DNA of 64,000 nt from Limnephilus marmoratus (taxonomy: Eukaryota; Arthropoda; Insecta; Trichoptera; Limnephilidae): the NCBI GenBank assembly GCA_917880885.1, contig OU862910.1, positions 16,814,710-16,878,709 of the forward strand, given 5' to 3'. Under the pieces are notes generated by a model, which ran no database searches, was not told the origin of the DNA, and saw only the letters and a list, made by a program, of their open reading frames with translations. How positions within the stretch are numbered: position 1 is the stretch's first letter; every line of letters starts with the position of its first letter. The position numbers and the translations under genes were made by a program. Below are positions 63,481 through 64,000 of this stretch, piece by piece.

Positions 63481-64000
63481 TGAATACACAAATGGACCAA
63501 TTTTCGTCAAGAAACATGTATGTATATATTTTTTGATGATTTTATTTAAACTAAAATTAAAATTCTAAAACATGCGTTTTGCCAGATAATGTATTGATTT
63601 ATTTTACTGCATGATTGATTATATGATTTGAAATGGGTGTGGTATAATAAAAAATCTTTTTTGAAAATTTAACAAATCTGCCAACGACCTATGGTTTTAA
63701 CCTTATTGTACTAAATATAAACATTTTTTCTCAAAATTTAAAACATGGGAATGCTAGATAAAAGAACAATCTTTCGAAATCCATTTATAACTTTTTGTGG
63801 AAAAGAGTCAATGCGTCTAAAATCTGATTTAAAAATGACATATTTCTGGTTCACTCTTAAAGTGAAATGTGTAGAATACAGTCATTATTAAATGCGCAAT
63901 GCGCATTGAAGGGTAGTCTCCTTTGTGTTAGGCTACGAACGCACAGGCAGGCGGCTTGCTTAGCGCCTAGAGCCTAGATAGGTAGTAGATAGCCGATGGA

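Overview
This is arthropod, very probably insect, nuclear DNA. It is AT-rich, the genes are intron-split with GT..AG junctions, and transposon-derived sequence fills most of the space between exons. I cannot settle the order. The mix of DIRS, hAT, piggyBac-like, pogo/Tigger, Harbinger-like, Helitron, Jockey/CR1-like LINE and tRNA-SINE sequences would suit several insect lineages.

Two host genes can be assembled exon by exon, and both reading frames close exactly. On the minus strand, 12446 down to 5791 encodes a 699-residue Hook protein, the dynein/endosome adaptor, in 12 coding exons. On the plus strand, 14484 to 51141 encodes a 1,949-residue PHF3/DIDO1 family protein (Drosophila PPS) in 17 coding exons. 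Its domains run PHD, Cys-rich knuckle, TFIIS central domain, His/Ser and Arg/Ser-rich linker, then SPOC. The two genes are head to head with about 2 kb between their start codons, and a decayed transposon lies in that gap.

Layout: 1-5300 holds a Tigger remnant and inverted-repeat elements with no gene. 5791-12446 is Hook, with LINE and MITE debris in its large third intron. 12447-14483 is the shared upstream region. 14484-51141 is the PHF3/PPS gene; its introns carry a 119-bp satellite built from a transposon end, a Helitron, several hAT elements with intact 8-bp duplications, and in the 7.7-kb ninth intron an apparently intact DIRS retrotransposon (about 31909-36680). 51142-64000 holds only repeats, among them a 1-kb hAT derivative, a polypurine tract and a tRNA-headed SINE.

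The most notable object is the DIRS element. It has inverted termini, an internal region complementary to the joined ends, and open gag, RT/RNase H and tyrosine recombinase frames. Gag and recombinase share one frame that is broken by a single TGA over 3.9 kb. It sits inside a piggyBac-like element that also took a 372-bp TTAA-flanked MITE. Four copies of that MITE occur, and all lie inside or at the edge of other repeats.

The two host genes act in unrelated processes, cytoplasmic transport and nuclear transcription. Nothing here suggests a shared function beyond a possible common promoter region.
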